Notes: generated by a model not told the origin, from the sequence alone. A stretch of DNA of 64,000 nucleotides from Tellurirhabdus bombi (GCF_021484805.1 NZ_CP090557.1:794501-858500); one strand, 5' to 3'; numbered from the stretch's first letter, positions 18,348-27,386 are shown. Translations and numbers: made by a program.

Positions 18348-18355
18348 CAAAATTA
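18348..18355 (-). promoter_or_regulatory. -7 promoter element of the DUF2490 gene
   Basis: On the minus strand this is TAATTTTG, an exact TAnnTTTG match. It overlaps the most upstream possible start codon (TTG at 18350) and lies 25 bp before the GTG at 18323. It is the main reason for choosing the shorter protein. Confidence 0.55.
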
Positions 18356-18433
18356 CGCAAGGTTAAGGAAATGTAACCTCAGGAATTCCATTATTAACAA
18401 TTCCATAATATTAGCGTAACAAATCCTCGTCAA

Positions 18434-19171
18434 TTACCCTTTATAACGGAGAATTTTGTGCCATTTGCCTGACTTATAGGGCGTCGTACGAACTACCGTA
18501 CCGGTGTAAGGCGCTTCAATTAATTGCTGATTACCCACGTAAATGCCCACGTGCGACCACTGGTTGTTCTTGTGTTTGCGCACGAGTAAATCGCCGGGCT
18601 GCGGATTTCCAGAAACGGTTTTCATGTCCGGACTGTTGACAATACCCACCACGGCGCTGCTTCCACCGCCCCGCCGATACTGGATTCCGACATCGCTGAA
18701 CACGTAATTAACGAGTCCCGAACAATCCAGCGTCCCCCGATTGGTCTGCCGGTTAAAGGACGGGCTTCCGTAAGGCACGCCCAAATACGCAAAGGTTTGG
18801 GCCGCAATTCGCTCGCCCACCGTTCCGTGCTGGTTCAGGGCCGGTTTAGGCGTCACGCGGGGAAGCACAAACCGCAATAAGGGATAAACAAGGCTATTTT
18901 TGATTCCGCTGAAACTGGCCGTCTGGCGTAGGTTACAAACCAATTTTGTTAGTGGCGCGGGCCGGGGCTGGAAATAATGGTTGTAGTCAACTTCAAGATG
19001 TTTCCGATCAATGATGTTTTCCAAGAGGAAAAGCAACTCAGCATCCGTGGCCAAACTGCCGAATTTTTCTTTCAAAGCTGCCTGATACTGCCGGTAAAAC
19101 GTTTGCCCCGTTGACTGAGCCAGAGCCGGGGTTCCGAGCAGGATGAACAGCGCACAAATCCATCGCTTCAT
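18434..19171 (-). CDS. NlpC/P60-family cell-wall peptidase, exported
   Basis: This 245-residue exported protein has a signal peptide (1-19, ending in ALA/Q) and a C-terminal NlpC/P60 cysteine peptidase domain. The catalytic Cys is in LDCSGLVNYVF (Cys150). The His is in WSHVGIYVG (His207), followed by the third polar position near LIEAPYTG. The family cleaves gamma-D-Glu-diaminopimelate bonds in peptidoglycan stem peptides. Residues 20-115 before the domain are unrecognised. A -7 element 22 bp upstream suggests independent transcription. It is co-oriented with the DUF2490 gene but separated by 83 bp. Confidence 0.9.
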   Translation of the reverse strand: MKRWICALFILLGTPALAQSTGQTFYRQYQAALKEKFGSLATDAELLFLLENIIDRKHLEVDYNHYFQPRPAPLTKLVCNLRQTASFSGIKNSLVYPLLRFVLPRVTPKPALNQHGTVGERIAAQTFAYLGVPYGSPSFNRQTNRGTLDCSGLVNYVFSDVGIQYRRGGGSSAVVGIVNSPDMKTVSGNPQPGDLLVRKHKNNQWSHVGIYVGNQQLIEAPYTGTVVRTTPYKSGKWHKILRYKG

Positions 19172-19193
19172 TGATAGGCAACGAATTAGCGCG

Positions 19194-19201
19194 CAAAAAT
19201 A
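19194..19201 (-). promoter_or_regulatory. -7 promoter element of the NlpC/P60 gene
   Basis: On the minus strand the sequence is TATTTTTG, an exact TAnnTTTG match 22 bp before the ATG at 19171. No clear -33 element was found. Confidence 0.5.
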
Positions 19202-19237
19202 GTTTCGGTAGAAAGCCTAAATTCAGGAAGTTCTGTA

Positions 19238-19278
19238 AAATCCAGCCTTATTATCCGATTGAAAATAAGGCTGGATTT
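19238..19278 (-). terminator. Strong hairpin terminator after the P-type ATPase gene
   Basis: AAATCCAGCCTTATT (19238-19252) and AATAAGGCTGGATTT (19264-19278) are perfect 15-bp inverted arms around an 11-nt loop, starting 7 bp past the ATPase stop. The T-run on the minus strand is short (GGATTTTAC). Confidence 0.75.
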
Positions 19279-19284
19279 CCGTGT

Positions 19285-21969
19285 TTATCGGCGTTTCAGC
19301 AAGCCAACAGCCTGTACCAACTGGATCAACACGACGGGGAAGATACCCGCAATTGCGATCAAAATCAGTTCGGGGCCGCGCATGGGTTGAATGGATAACA
19401 CCTGGCTCAGGAACGGCACGTAATACGTCACGACCAGAATCAGCATACAAAGCACGATGGCGTACCAGATGTATCGGTTGCGGGTGATTTCGTTCACAAA
19501 AAATGCTTTTTCGGAGTGCAGATTAAAAACGTGCATGATTTGCGCAAACGAAAGCGCGTAGAACGTCAGGTTGTTGCCTTCTTGCTCCGTTAAACCCCAG
19601 TATTTGATTCCCACAATGTAGGCACCCAGTACAGAAATCGTAATGGCCAAGGCATAAAAAGCCACTATACGCCAGTCCCGGTTGCTCAGAATTGGGGTTT
19701 TCGGATCGCGCGGCGGCTGCTTCATCAGCTCGCCATTTTCGCGGCCTACGCCCAGCGCCAGCGCGGGGAAAACGTCGGTAACAATATTGATAAATAGAAT
19801 TTGTAGCGGCAGCAATGGCGTACCTACGTTCAGGAAACCCGCGAACGTAACCACAAAAATTTCGCTTAGATTACAGGACAGCAGGAACAGCACAAACTTG
19901 CGGATGTTCTCGAAAATCACCCGCCCCTGCGCAATGGCGGCCACAATGGACGAAAAGGAGTCGTCTTTCAGCACCATATCCGCCGTTTCGGCGGCGACCT
20001 GCGTTCCCCGCAGTCCCATCGCAATACCGATGTCGGATTTTTTCAACGCGGGCGCATCATTCACCCCGTCGCCCGTCATTCCGACAATATCGCCATGCTC
20101 CTGGTACAGCTCAATCATGTCGAGCTTCTGGGCCGGACTTACCCGCGCAAAAACCCGCGCTTCCATCAGTTTCTTCTTATCCGCTTCACTCAGCTCTTTC
20201 AGGGGTTTTAAGTCTTTCCCGGTCAACACGATTTCCTCCCCCGCCTCAATCAATTTCACCTTCGACGCAATGGTTAAGGCGGTCGCGGGGTGGTCGCCGG
20301 TTACCATAATGACTTTGATTCCCGCCTCGCGGCAGGCTTCCAGGGCGGGGGTTACTTCCGTGCGCGGTGGGTCTAAAAAGCCAATCAAGCCTACATAAAT
20401 CAGGTCTTTATCGGCAAAATCGTCCCCTGGCTTTTCGGATACTTCCCGATAGGCAAACGCCAGCGTTCGCAGCCCATCCGCCGCCATTTTCTCGGATATT
20501 TCGTACTGGCTTTTCCGAAGATTTTCGTCAACCGACGTACAACGTTCCAGAACTTCCTCGGCGGCGCCTTTGACGGCAACAAAATAAGGTGCAGATTCTT
20601 TATTTCCGGGTGTCTTGTGTAACGTGCCCATTATCCGCGTATCGGAGCTAAAGGCTTTCTCCCCTTCGCGCGGAAACTCTTTGATGATCTCGTCAGGATT
20701 AAAGCCCGCCCCCCAGGCAAACTTCAGCAGGGAAACTTCCACCGGGTCGCCCACTTCTTTTTCCTCTTCCCCAACCAGGTCATAATCGGCATTATTACAC
20801 AAAACCGCTACGTGAATCAGTTGATCAAAAAGGGCGGCTTCGGTAATATTTTCGTCACCTTCAACCACGGCCAGCTTTTTGGCTTTTGCATCTACGTCTA
20901 CTTCGGCCTTTTGTTCGGGCAATTGAATCGTGTTTACCTCAATCCGGTTTTGGGTTAAGGTGCCGGTTTTATCCGTAAAAATGACGTTCGTTCCGCCCAA
21001 CGTTTCCACCGCCGACAGACGCTTGACAATTACTTTTTTCTCCGCCAACCTTAGCATTCCGTAGGCCAGCGCAATCGTGGCCACCACCGACATTCCTTCG
21101 GGAATCGCCGCAATAGCCAGCGCCAGGGCCGTTTCAACCAAGCGTAGCGGTTCTTCTTTTCGGATCAGACCCACCACCAGAAACAAAGCAGCCAGGCCAA
21201 CCGTAACCCAGATTAATACTTTCGCCAGGGAGTCCAGTTTGGCTTCCAGCGGGGTTGCCGTGCGTTTGGCCTCCTCGACCATCGTGGCAATTTTGCCCAG
21301 CTCCGTTTTCTGGCCAATGCCCGTCACAATCGCCTTCCCGTTGCCGCTCGTCACGGGCGTGCCTTTGAACAGGCGGTTGTGCTGGTCGCCCAGAGGCGCA
21401 TCGGCGGCGGCAATGTCCGTATTTTTTTCAACCGGCAGTGATTCACCGGTCAGGGCCGATTCGTCGATTTGTAGCTGGTTGGCTTCAAATATATTCGCAT
21501 CGGAAGCAACGACATCGCCCGCTTCGACAATCAGCACATCGCCAATGGTCACCTCTTCCGAGGAGATTTCGCGCACTCGTCCGTCACGCAGCACGCGCGC
21601 GGGCGTTGTATCCATTTTGCGGAGCGCCTCCATCGACTGGCGGGCGTTCCATTCGAGCACAAAGCCAGTAATGGCGTTGATGAGCAGCACGGCAATAATG
21701 GCAAACCCTTCGACAGTCTCGCCTAGAAAAAAGGAAATGCCCGCCGCCGCCGCCAGGATGTATACAATAACACCCGTGAACTGACGCCCCAGAATAGCCA
21801 GCCAGCTTTCCTGCTTGGTTTCCTGTAGGGCGTTCGGGCCAAATTCTTCATATCGCCGGGAAGCTTCGTCGGCAGAGAGGCCCGTTTTAATATCGATTTT
21901 TAAGTCTTCCCGCAACTGGTCAATGGACAACTGATGCGCATGGTCAGGAGTAGTAATTGAGGTTGGCAT
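19285..21969 (-). CDS. P2-type cation-transporting ATPase (calcium-ATPase-like)
   Basis: The 894-residue pump has the N-terminal cation-ATPase domain (about 10-80), actuator motif TGES (174-177), phosphorylation site DKTGT with catalytic Asp333, nucleotide-domain motif KGAAEEVLERC, MVTGDHPAT, and hinge TGDGVNDAPAL. About ten membrane helices include four at the C-terminus. It is in the SERCA/PMCA-like P2 group and should export or import a cation across the inner membrane. The M4 motif reads IPEGMSVV (289-296) rather than the usual PEGLPAVV of calcium pumps, and M6 reads NIVTDVFPALALG, so ion specificity should be left open. It is transcribed alone and has its own terminator. Confidence 0.9.
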   Translation of the reverse strand: MPTSITTPDHAHQLSIDQLREDLKIDIKTGLSADEASRRYEEFGPNALQETKQESWLAILGRQFTGVIVYILAAAAGISFFLGETVEGFAIIAVLLINAITGFVLEWNARQSMEALRKMDTTPARVLRDGRVREISSEEVTIGDVLIVEAGDVVASDANIFEANQLQIDESALTGESLPVEKNTDIAAADAPLGDQHNRLFKGTPVTSGNGKAIVTGIGQKTELGKIATMVEEAKRTATPLEAKLDSLAKVLIWVTVGLAALFLVVGLIRKEEPLRLVETALALAIAAIPEGMSVVATIALAYGMLRLAEKKVIVKRLSAVETLGGTNVIFTDKTGTLTQNRIEVNTIQLPEQKAEVDVDAKAKKLAVVEGDENITEAALFDQLIHVAVLCNNADYDLVGEEEKEVGDPVEVSLLKFAWGAGFNPDEIIKEFPREGEKAFSSDTRIMGTLHKTPGNKESAPYFVAVKGAAEEVLERCTSVDENLRKSQYEISEKMAADGLRTLAFAYREVSEKPGDDFADKDLIYVGLIGFLDPPRTEVTPALEACREAGIKVIMVTGDHPATALTIASKVKLIEAGEEIVLTGKDLKPLKELSEADKKKLMEARVFARVSPAQKLDMIELYQEHGDIVGMTGDGVNDAPALKKSDIGIAMGLRGTQVAAETADMVLKDDSFSSIVAAIAQGRVIFENIRKFVLFLLSCNLSEIFVVTFAGFLNVGTPLLPLQILFINIVTDVFPALALGVGRENGELMKQPPRDPKTPILSNRDWRIVAFYALAITISVLGAYIVGIKYWGLTEQEGNNLTFYALSFAQIMHVFNLHSEKAFFVNEITRNRYIWYAIVLCMLILVVTYYVPFLSQVLSIQPMRGPELILIAIAGIFPVVLIQLVQAVGLLKRR

Positions 21970-22241
21970 AATGTGAGTAGGGATGTGTAGCTAAATTTCT
22001 AACTGGTAGGGAACCAACTTGTTCTATTTTATTCGTATCCCGAATAGCAGCCAATTTAGACCATTTCACCGCTCTGGCAACTTAAATTCAATACATTCTT
22101 TTGGCGCTGTCTGTCAATGAACTCATTCTTCCCTTTTCTCCACTGAACAGGTAGATTCAAAAAACTTTTCTTTTTTAAAGCTACCCGCAAGTTTTTATTC
22201 CAGATTGCATTCTACTAATCAACGACTCAATCTTTGATCGT

Positions 22242-22832
22242 TTGGACCTAGCACAACTTATCAGTGACCTAAAAAAAGGTGATCGGATCGCGTTTCGACA
22301 GTTGGTTGAGGCGTACCAAAGCCGCGTTTACAACACGGTCCTGGCTATTGTGCAGCAACCCGAAGAGGCCGAAGACGTAGCGCAGGAGGTATTTGTCCAG
22401 ATTTTTGAAGCTATTCAGCAGTTTGGTGGAGAGATGAAACTAACCGCCTGGATCTATCGGATTGCCACCACCAAAGCCCTGGAAGCCTACCGAAAGCGCC
22501 ACGCCCGAAAACGGTTCGCGTTTTTTACGCAGTTGTTTCGCTCCGAGGCCGATGGTTCCGTGGATGATCGGCTACATCCGGTCGATTTTGTCCATCCGGG
22601 CATTAAACTAGAGCAGCAGGAACGTTCACGTATTCTGTTCAGCGCGATTAACCGATTGTCGGAGCAACAAAAGGTGGCCTTTACCCTCCACCATATTGAA
22701 GGACTTAGCTATCAGGAAATTACGGAAGTCATGCAAACATCGCTGCCCGCTGTTGAGTCATTGCTACACCGGGCGAAAACCAATTTACGCCGTAGTCTGG
22801 CGGGCTATTATCGGGAAGATTTTGATGTTTAA
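22242..22832 (+). CDS. ECF-type RNA polymerase sigma factor
   Basis: The 196-residue protein has region 2 (about 10-80; AEDVAQEVFVQIFEAIQQF is the -10-recognition and core-binding part) and region 4 (about 130-185; helix-turn-helix LSYQEITEVMQTSLPAVESLLHRAK), without region 1 or 3. The start is a TTG (22242), as no ATG precedes MDLAQLISDLKKGDRIAF in the open frame. The next gene, 12 bp downstream, encodes a membrane protein that is probably its anti-sigma factor, and a CpxP-like gene follows. The three look like one envelope-stress operon. Confidence 0.9.
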   Translation: MDLAQLISDLKKGDRIAFRQLVEAYQSRVYNTVLAIVQQPEEAEDVAQEVFVQIFEAIQQFGGEMKLTAWIYRIATTKALEAYRKRHARKRFAFFTQLFRSEADGSVDDRLHPVDFVHPGIKLEQQERSRILFSAINRLSEQQKVAFTLHHIEGLSYQEITEVMQTSLPAVESLLHRAKTNLRRSLAGYYREDFDV

Positions 22833-22844
22833 ACAAGAACGTAC

Positions 22845-23165
22845 ATGAAAGATTCTGAACATATAGAAGAAGTTAACCAAACGCTTCGTTCCCTTACCGG
22901 CATCGAGCGGGCCAACCCAAAACCCTTTTTCATGACCCGGTTGGAAACCCGGCTGGAAACCCGGTTGGAGACCCGGTTGGAGCGCCATTCGACTGAAACG
23001 CAGCGATTTCGTCCGGCTTACCTAGCCGCTTCCCTGGGTTTGGTTTTCCTGCTTAATGTATCGGCCTTGCTTCTTTATCAGGATCAGTTAACCGCCGAAG
23101 ATCAGCAGGCAGTCGAAAATCTTGCCGCTGAATGGACGATGGAATCCATCAAGTTAGATCAGTAA
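22845..23165 (+). CDS. Putative membrane anti-sigma factor with an RLET repeat
   Basis: The 106-residue product has a cytoplasmic N-terminus, one membrane helix (about 62-80, ASLGLVFLLNVSALLLY), and a short acidic periplasmic tail. It follows an ECF sigma gene by 12 bp, so anti-sigma function is inferred from position and topology; no zinc-binding HxxxCxxC motif is present. Residues 29-46 contain RLETRLETRLETRLER, encoded by four near-identical 12-bp tandem repeats. This could be a charged helix or coiled coil of variable length. A CpxP-like gene starts 5 bp after its stop. Confidence 0.65.
   Translation: MKDSEHIEEVNQTLRSLTGIERANPKPFFMTRLETRLETRLETRLERHSTETQRFRPAYLAASLGLVFLLNVSALLLYQDQLTAEDQQAVENLAAEWTMESIKLDQ
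22935..22982 (+). repeat. Four tandem 12-bp repeats inside the anti-sigma candidate
   Basis: The unit is ACCCGGTTGGAA with small variations (C for T at position 7 in copy 2; G for A at the last base in copies 3 and 4). Each unit keeps the reading frame and encodes T-R-L-E. Copy number could change by slippage without a frameshift. Confidence 0.95.
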
Positions 23166-23170
23166 ATCGT

Positions 23171-23662
23171 ATGCCTGAATCCAAAAAGCTTTACTGGCTC
23201 TGGGGCGCGATTGGCCTTTTGTTCCTGCTAAATCTGGCAACGATCAGTTGGATTTTGCTGCGGCCAAAACCGAATCGCCCCAACCAGCCGCATTCGGAAG
23301 CGATGCTAATTAAACGCCTCGGCTTCTCGAGGGAGCAACGGACCCGGCACCAAGCCTACCGCAGGGAACTTCGCCAAGCCGTCCGGCAGCACGAAGATAG
23401 CCTGCGCCAGTTGCGGACCGATCTGTTTCAACACCTGCGTCAACCGGCGGTTGCTAAAACGACCATTGATGCCTTAGTCAGCCGCATGGAATACCAAAAC
23501 GGACAAATGATCCGCCTTCGCTTTCGCTATTGGCAACAGGTCCGTGCCCTCTGCACGCCCGACCAGCAAGAACGCTTTGATGGCTTAATTGACCGGTTAA
23601 TCCAATTTCAGAATCGGCCCAATCGGGCGGGTATTCTCAAACGACGGCAAATTCAGCCTTGA
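23171..23662 (+). CDS. CpxP/heavy-metal-resistance-like membrane-anchored protein
   Basis: Starting at the ATG at 23171 the product has 163 residues: a short cytoplasmic tip, one membrane helix (about 8-30, LWGAIGLLFLLNLATISWILL), and a helical periplasmic domain rich in Arg, Gln and Leu. It includes LGFSREQRTRHQAYRRELRQ and a later CTPDQQERFDGLIDRL, the LTxxQ-like pattern of CpxP/Spy and heavy-metal-sensor (CnrX-like) proteins. Third gene of the sigma/anti-sigma operon, 5 bp after the previous stop. It could be a periplasmic sensor that modulates the anti-sigma factor. An in-frame upstream ATG at 23132 overlaps the previous gene and is less likely. Confidence 0.7.
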   Translation: MPESKKLYWLWGAIGLLFLLNLATISWILLRPKPNRPNQPHSEAMLIKRLGFSREQRTRHQAYRRELRQAVRQHEDSLRQLRTDLFQHLRQPAVAKTTIDALVSRMEYQNGQMIRLRFRYWQQVRALCTPDQQERFDGLIDRLIQFQNRPNRAGILKRRQIQP

Positions 23663-23743
23663 AAAGTTTCGCTGCCACCGCAAGTTTTTCCGCTAAACAG
23701 CATTTCTAGAAACAGAAGCCTAATCACCTTAACCAATAAGCGT

Positions 23744-25189
23744 ATGGATGCAGCCAATAAACAACAGCAAATTCAACACCTTTTCTGGCGGGCGGGCTTC
23801 GGTGCAACTCCTGAAGTTGTGCAGCGGGAAAGCCGCAAATCCATTTCCAAAGTTGTTCGGGATTTGCTGAAGGATAGCGCTACGTTCAAACCGTTGGCGC
23901 TGGTTGACGAATCGCTGGCTGGTCGGAAAGAGTTGCGCAATAAGGCCCGGCAGGGAATGCTCGACCGGGAGCAGCTTAGGCAGCAAATCCGGCAGCAAAA
24001 TGAACAGATTCGCGATCTAAACGTACTTTGGGTTGAGAAGATGGCGACGGGCGAAAGCGCCTTACGCGAGAAAATGGCCTTTTTCTGGCACGGTCATTTT
24101 GCCTGCCGAATCCGGAATCCGGCCGCCGTTCAGCAATACGCCAACACGATTCGCCAGCACGCGCTCGGTACATTCAGCGACCTGCTCATGGCCGTTTCCA
24201 AAGAGCCCGCCATGCTTCAGTTTCTGAATAATCAACAGAATCGGAAGAATGCGCCCAACGAAAATTTCGCCCGGGAAGTCATGGAACTGTTCACGCTAGG
24301 CCGTGGCGCATATACGGAACACGACATCAAGGACGCTGCCCGCGCCTTTACGGGCTGGGGCTACAACGCCGATTCGGAGTTCGTTTTTCGGAAGAACCAG
24401 CACGATGCAGGTCCTAAAACCATCTTCGGTAAAACAGGTAACTTCACCGGGGAGGACGTCATTGGCATGCTGCTGGAACAGAAGCAGACTGCGCGGTTTA
24501 TCACAGGAAAACTGTATCAATTTCTGGTGAATGACCAGCCTGCTGGCAACGACGAGGTTGTAAATAATCGCCTGGATGCCCTGGCCAGCCAATTCTACAG
24601 CAGTGGCTACGACATCGCCAAACTCCTGGAAACGATCCTGACCGCTGACTGGTTTTACGCCCCGGAAAACAGAGGAACCCGCATCAAATCGCCCATCGAG
24701 TTATTGGCCGGTATGCAGCATTCGCTGGGTATTCAGTTTGCCCAAAACCAGTCGGTTGTGTTTATCCAGCGGACGCTGGGGCAGGTTCTTTTTTACCCGC
24801 CTAATGTAGCCGGATGGCCGGGGGGGCGCTCTTGGATTGATAGCTCCAGCCTGTTGTTTCGCATGAGGTTACCAGACATCATTCTAAAGGCAGACCAGTT
24901 GGCTATCCGTCCCAAAGGAGATGGCGACGTAAACACGGAAGCGTTGGACCGCCGGGGTAAAGGTTTCATCAATACACAGGTAGCTTGGACTGATTTTGAG
25001 AAGAATTTTGAGAAAGTAAGCGACGACACATTGCCCGACGCACTGGCTCACTACCTACTTCAGCAACCGCTGGGCCAAACCCAACGGGACCTCCTGTTCA
25101 AACGGATCAAAACCGGCAGTTCAAGGTCTGAGCAAATCAAGAGCCTGACCATAACCCTGATGGCTTTTCCCGAATACCAACTTTGTTAA
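23744..25189 (+). CDS. DUF1800 domain protein
   Basis: The 481-residue protein is a typical DUF1800 member: it opens with IQHLFWRAGFGATPEVV, has FFWHGHFACR near residue 107, NENFAREVMELFTLGRGAYTEHD near residue 174, and FYPPNVAGWPGGRSWIDSS near residue 355. The function of the family is unknown. It is nearly always next to a DUF1501 gene, as here (35 bp downstream), and the pair may work together in the envelope. No clear cleavable signal peptide is visible. An 81-bp gap separates it from the sigma-factor operon, so co-transcription is possible. Confidence 0.9.
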   Translation: MDAANKQQQIQHLFWRAGFGATPEVVQRESRKSISKVVRDLLKDSATFKPLALVDESLAGRKELRNKARQGMLDREQLRQQIRQQNEQIRDLNVLWVEKMATGESALREKMAFFWHGHFACRIRNPAAVQQYANTIRQHALGTFSDLLMAVSKEPAMLQFLNNQQNRKNAPNENFAREVMELFTLGRGAYTEHDIKDAARAFTGWGYNADSEFVFRKNQHDAGPKTIFGKTGNFTGEDVIGMLLEQKQTARFITGKLYQFLVNDQPAGNDEVVNNRLDALASQFYSSGYDIAKLLETILTADWFYAPENRGTRIKSPIELLAGMQHSLGIQFAQNQSVVFIQRTLGQVLFYPPNVAGWPGGRSWIDSSSLLFRMRLPDIILKADQLAIRPKGDGDVNTEALDRRGKGFINTQVAWTDFEKNFEKVSDDTLPDALAHYLLQQPLGQTQRDLLFKRIKTGSSRSEQIKSLTITLMAFPEYQLC

Positions 25190-25224
25190 TGACGCCGGCA
25201 ACACAGCCATAAAACGATAAACCC

Positions 25225-26460
25225 ATGAAACGGAGAGACTTTCTAAAACGTTCGAGCCTGACCACCGCCGGTACCATGCTCATTCCGAACTTCCTGAAAG
25301 CGTTTGAACAGGCCCAACTGGGAACGCCTCCTATTCCCGGAAAAACCCTGGTGATTGTGCAACTTTCGGGCGGGAATGATGGCTTAAATACGGTAGTTCC
25401 TTTTCGGAATGACATCTATTACCGGGAACGTCCTACACTGGCTATTCCCAAAGAAAAAGTCCTCTCGCTCAACGACGAAATCGGCTTTCACCCGGCGCTG
25501 GAACCGCTAAAAGCGCTGTATGATGACGGCTTGGTTACGGTTGTCAACAACGTGGGTTACCCTAACCCTGACCGCTCCCACTTCCGGTCGATGGATATTT
25601 GGCAGACAGCGAGTCGATCCGACCAATACCTGTCAACGGGTTGGGTGGGCCGCTTCCTGGACTCCAATTGCGCCGGATCGTCCCAGAACGCCGCGACCTG
25701 CTCCCCCCACCGCGCCATTGAAGTAGACGATACGTTGAGTTTGGCTTTAAAAGGCGATCAGGTCAATGGTTTAGCCTTGCTAGACCCCAAAAAGCTTTAC
25801 AACCAGACCCGAAGCGACTTGGTAAAAGGGCTCACTAAAACGCAACAAAGCGACGGCGCGGCAGACAATCTCCACTATTTATACAAAACCCTGGCCGAAA
25901 CAGCGTCGTCGGCGGCCTATGTGTACGACAAATCGAACCGGGGCGGCGCACCCGTTCACCGCACCAGCGGCACCTATCCCACTAGCGAGCTGGGGAGTCG
26001 GCTAAAGACGGTTTCGGAACTGATTCAGTCGGGCGTGGCCACCAGTGTTTATTACATTTCTATTTCGGGATTCGACACGCACATCAACCAGCCGGGACAG
26101 CAGGAACGGCTTCTGCGGCAATATGCCGACGCCGTCGGCGCGTTTATGGCCGACATGAAAGCGACCAACCGGCAAAACGACGTGTTGCTGATGACGTTTT
26201 CGGAATTTGGCCGTCGGGTGAAGCAAAACGCCAGCAACGGAACCGACCACGGTACGGCCAACAATATTTTTCTGATTGGTGGCGATCTGCGACCGGGGAA
26301 AGTTTTTAACGAAGCGCCCAACCTGACAAATCTGGATGAGGGCGACTTAAAATACACCGTCGATTTTCGGAATATTTACGCTACCCTCCTGCGCGATTGG
26401 CTCAAGGCCGACGATGTGGCTATTCTGGGCCAAAAATTTGACACGCTCCGTTTCGTGTAA
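25225..26460 (+). CDS. DUF1501 protein, twin-arginine exported
   Basis: The 411-residue product starts with MKRRDFLKRSS, a textbook Tat signal (RRDFLK), followed by a hydrophobic stretch and an Ala-rich cleavage region. The body matches DUF1501, a relative of sulfatase/alkaline-phosphatase-fold proteins: VIVQLSGGNDGLNTVVPF near residue 44, HFRSMDIWQTAS near 119, GFDTHINQPGQQERLL near 279, and TFSEFGRRVKQNASNGTDHG near 321. Asp/His residues in these motifs are plausible metal ligands. It follows the DUF1800 gene by 35 bp and is closed by a terminator, so the two form a unit. The reaction is not known. Confidence 0.9.
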   Translation: MKRRDFLKRSSLTTAGTMLIPNFLKAFEQAQLGTPPIPGKTLVIVQLSGGNDGLNTVVPFRNDIYYRERPTLAIPKEKVLSLNDEIGFHPALEPLKALYDDGLVTVVNNVGYPNPDRSHFRSMDIWQTASRSDQYLSTGWVGRFLDSNCAGSSQNAATCSPHRAIEVDDTLSLALKGDQVNGLALLDPKKLYNQTRSDLVKGLTKTQQSDGAADNLHYLYKTLAETASSAAYVYDKSNRGGAPVHRTSGTYPTSELGSRLKTVSELIQSGVATSVYYISISGFDTHINQPGQQERLLRQYADAVGAFMADMKATNRQNDVLLMTFSEFGRRVKQNASNGTDHGTANNIFLIGGDLRPGKVFNEAPNLTNLDEGDLKYTVDFRNIYATLLRDWLKADDVAILGQKFDTLRFV

Positions 26461-26487
26461 GAAATACTTTTACCTACTTATTTCTCC

Positions 26488-26521
26488 ATCCGGCTGCATT
26501 CGTGTAGCCGGATTTTGTTTT
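26488..26521 (+). terminator. Rho-independent terminator after the DUF1501 gene
   Basis: ATCCGGCT (26488-26495) and AGCCGGAT (26506-26513) form a perfect 8-bp stem with a 10-nt loop, followed by TTTTGTTTTT. Confidence 0.85.
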
Positions 26522-26644
26522 TAGTGCCCATGCAACGGCATGAGTATAATCTACACAAAACTGCTTTATGGTATTATCCCGTCTGATAATAGTACTCTCA
26601 AAAGCTATAGGTTCTTTCATTGACTTCTTTTATACCGGATAAGA

Positions 26645-27241
26645 ATGGCAAAATTGATTCGCCTCTCAACCCATAAAGACTGGGACGACCTGCAACTGCT
26701 GGACGCTTTGGCCAACGATGATCGGCTTGCCTTGAGTGAGTTATACAATCGGTATTGGTATGCCTTGTTCCGCGTTGCCTATCAGAAAGCCAACTCGCGT
26801 GAAGTGGCTGAAGAGCTGGTTCAGGACTTATTCGTGGGACTCTGGCAAAAGCGAGCCACGCTCCGGGTACGGCAGGTAGAGCATTATCTTTTTTCGGCCA
26901 TCAAGTATTCGGTCATTGATTTTATTCGGACGCAGTTGGTGCACGAAAAATTCCGGGAATACGAATATGCATTCGGACTTACCAGCGATATGCAAACCGA
27001 CAACCAGCTTGCCTACAATGATTTGGTTGGCAGCATTGAAACCGAATTGATCAAACTCCCGTCCAAAACCCAGGAAGTGTTCCGCCTAAGTCGCTTCGAT
27101 GGCCTCTCCATTCCTTCCATTGCGCAAACGCTGAACCTTTCGGAGAAAACAGTGGAGTATCACCTCTCAAAAGCCCTCAAAACGCTGCGGCTTCAGTTAC
27201 AGGATTTTGTTTTTCTTCTTCTACTGGGCTATTTCCTTTAA
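26645..27241 (+). CDS. FecI-type ECF sigma factor
   Basis: The 198-residue protein has sigma-70 region 2 (about 25-90; AEELVQDLFVGLWQKRATL) and region 4 (about 135-185; helix-turn-helix LSIPSIAQTLNLSEKTVEYHLSKALKTL). It belongs to the large Bacteroidota FecI-like group that controls SusC/SusD operons. A FecR-type anti-sigma gene follows 145 bp downstream, and the next SusC carries an N-terminal signalling domain. That completes a trans-envelope relay: ligand at SusC, FecR in the inner membrane, this sigma factor in the cytoplasm. The hydrophobic C-terminus (FVFLLLLGYFL) is unusual for a soluble sigma factor but seen in this group. Confidence 0.92.
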   Translation: MAKLIRLSTHKDWDDLQLLDALANDDRLALSELYNRYWYALFRVAYQKANSREVAEELVQDLFVGLWQKRATLRVRQVEHYLFSAIKYSVIDFIRTQLVHEKFREYEYAFGLTSDMQTDNQLAYNDLVGSIETELIKLPSKTQEVFRLSRFDGLSIPSIAQTLNLSEKTVEYHLSKALKTLRLQLQDFVFLLLLGYFL

Positions 27242-27386
27242 AATCCCTATCATTTTTTAAAGAATAAATTAATTTGGGCGCCTTCCCAAACATAACTATT
27301 CAGCTATTTTTTAAAATGATTTAGGGCAAATAGGGCCTTATAACGACATCTACACGAATCGGTTGTCTTTTCACCACTCGGTTACG

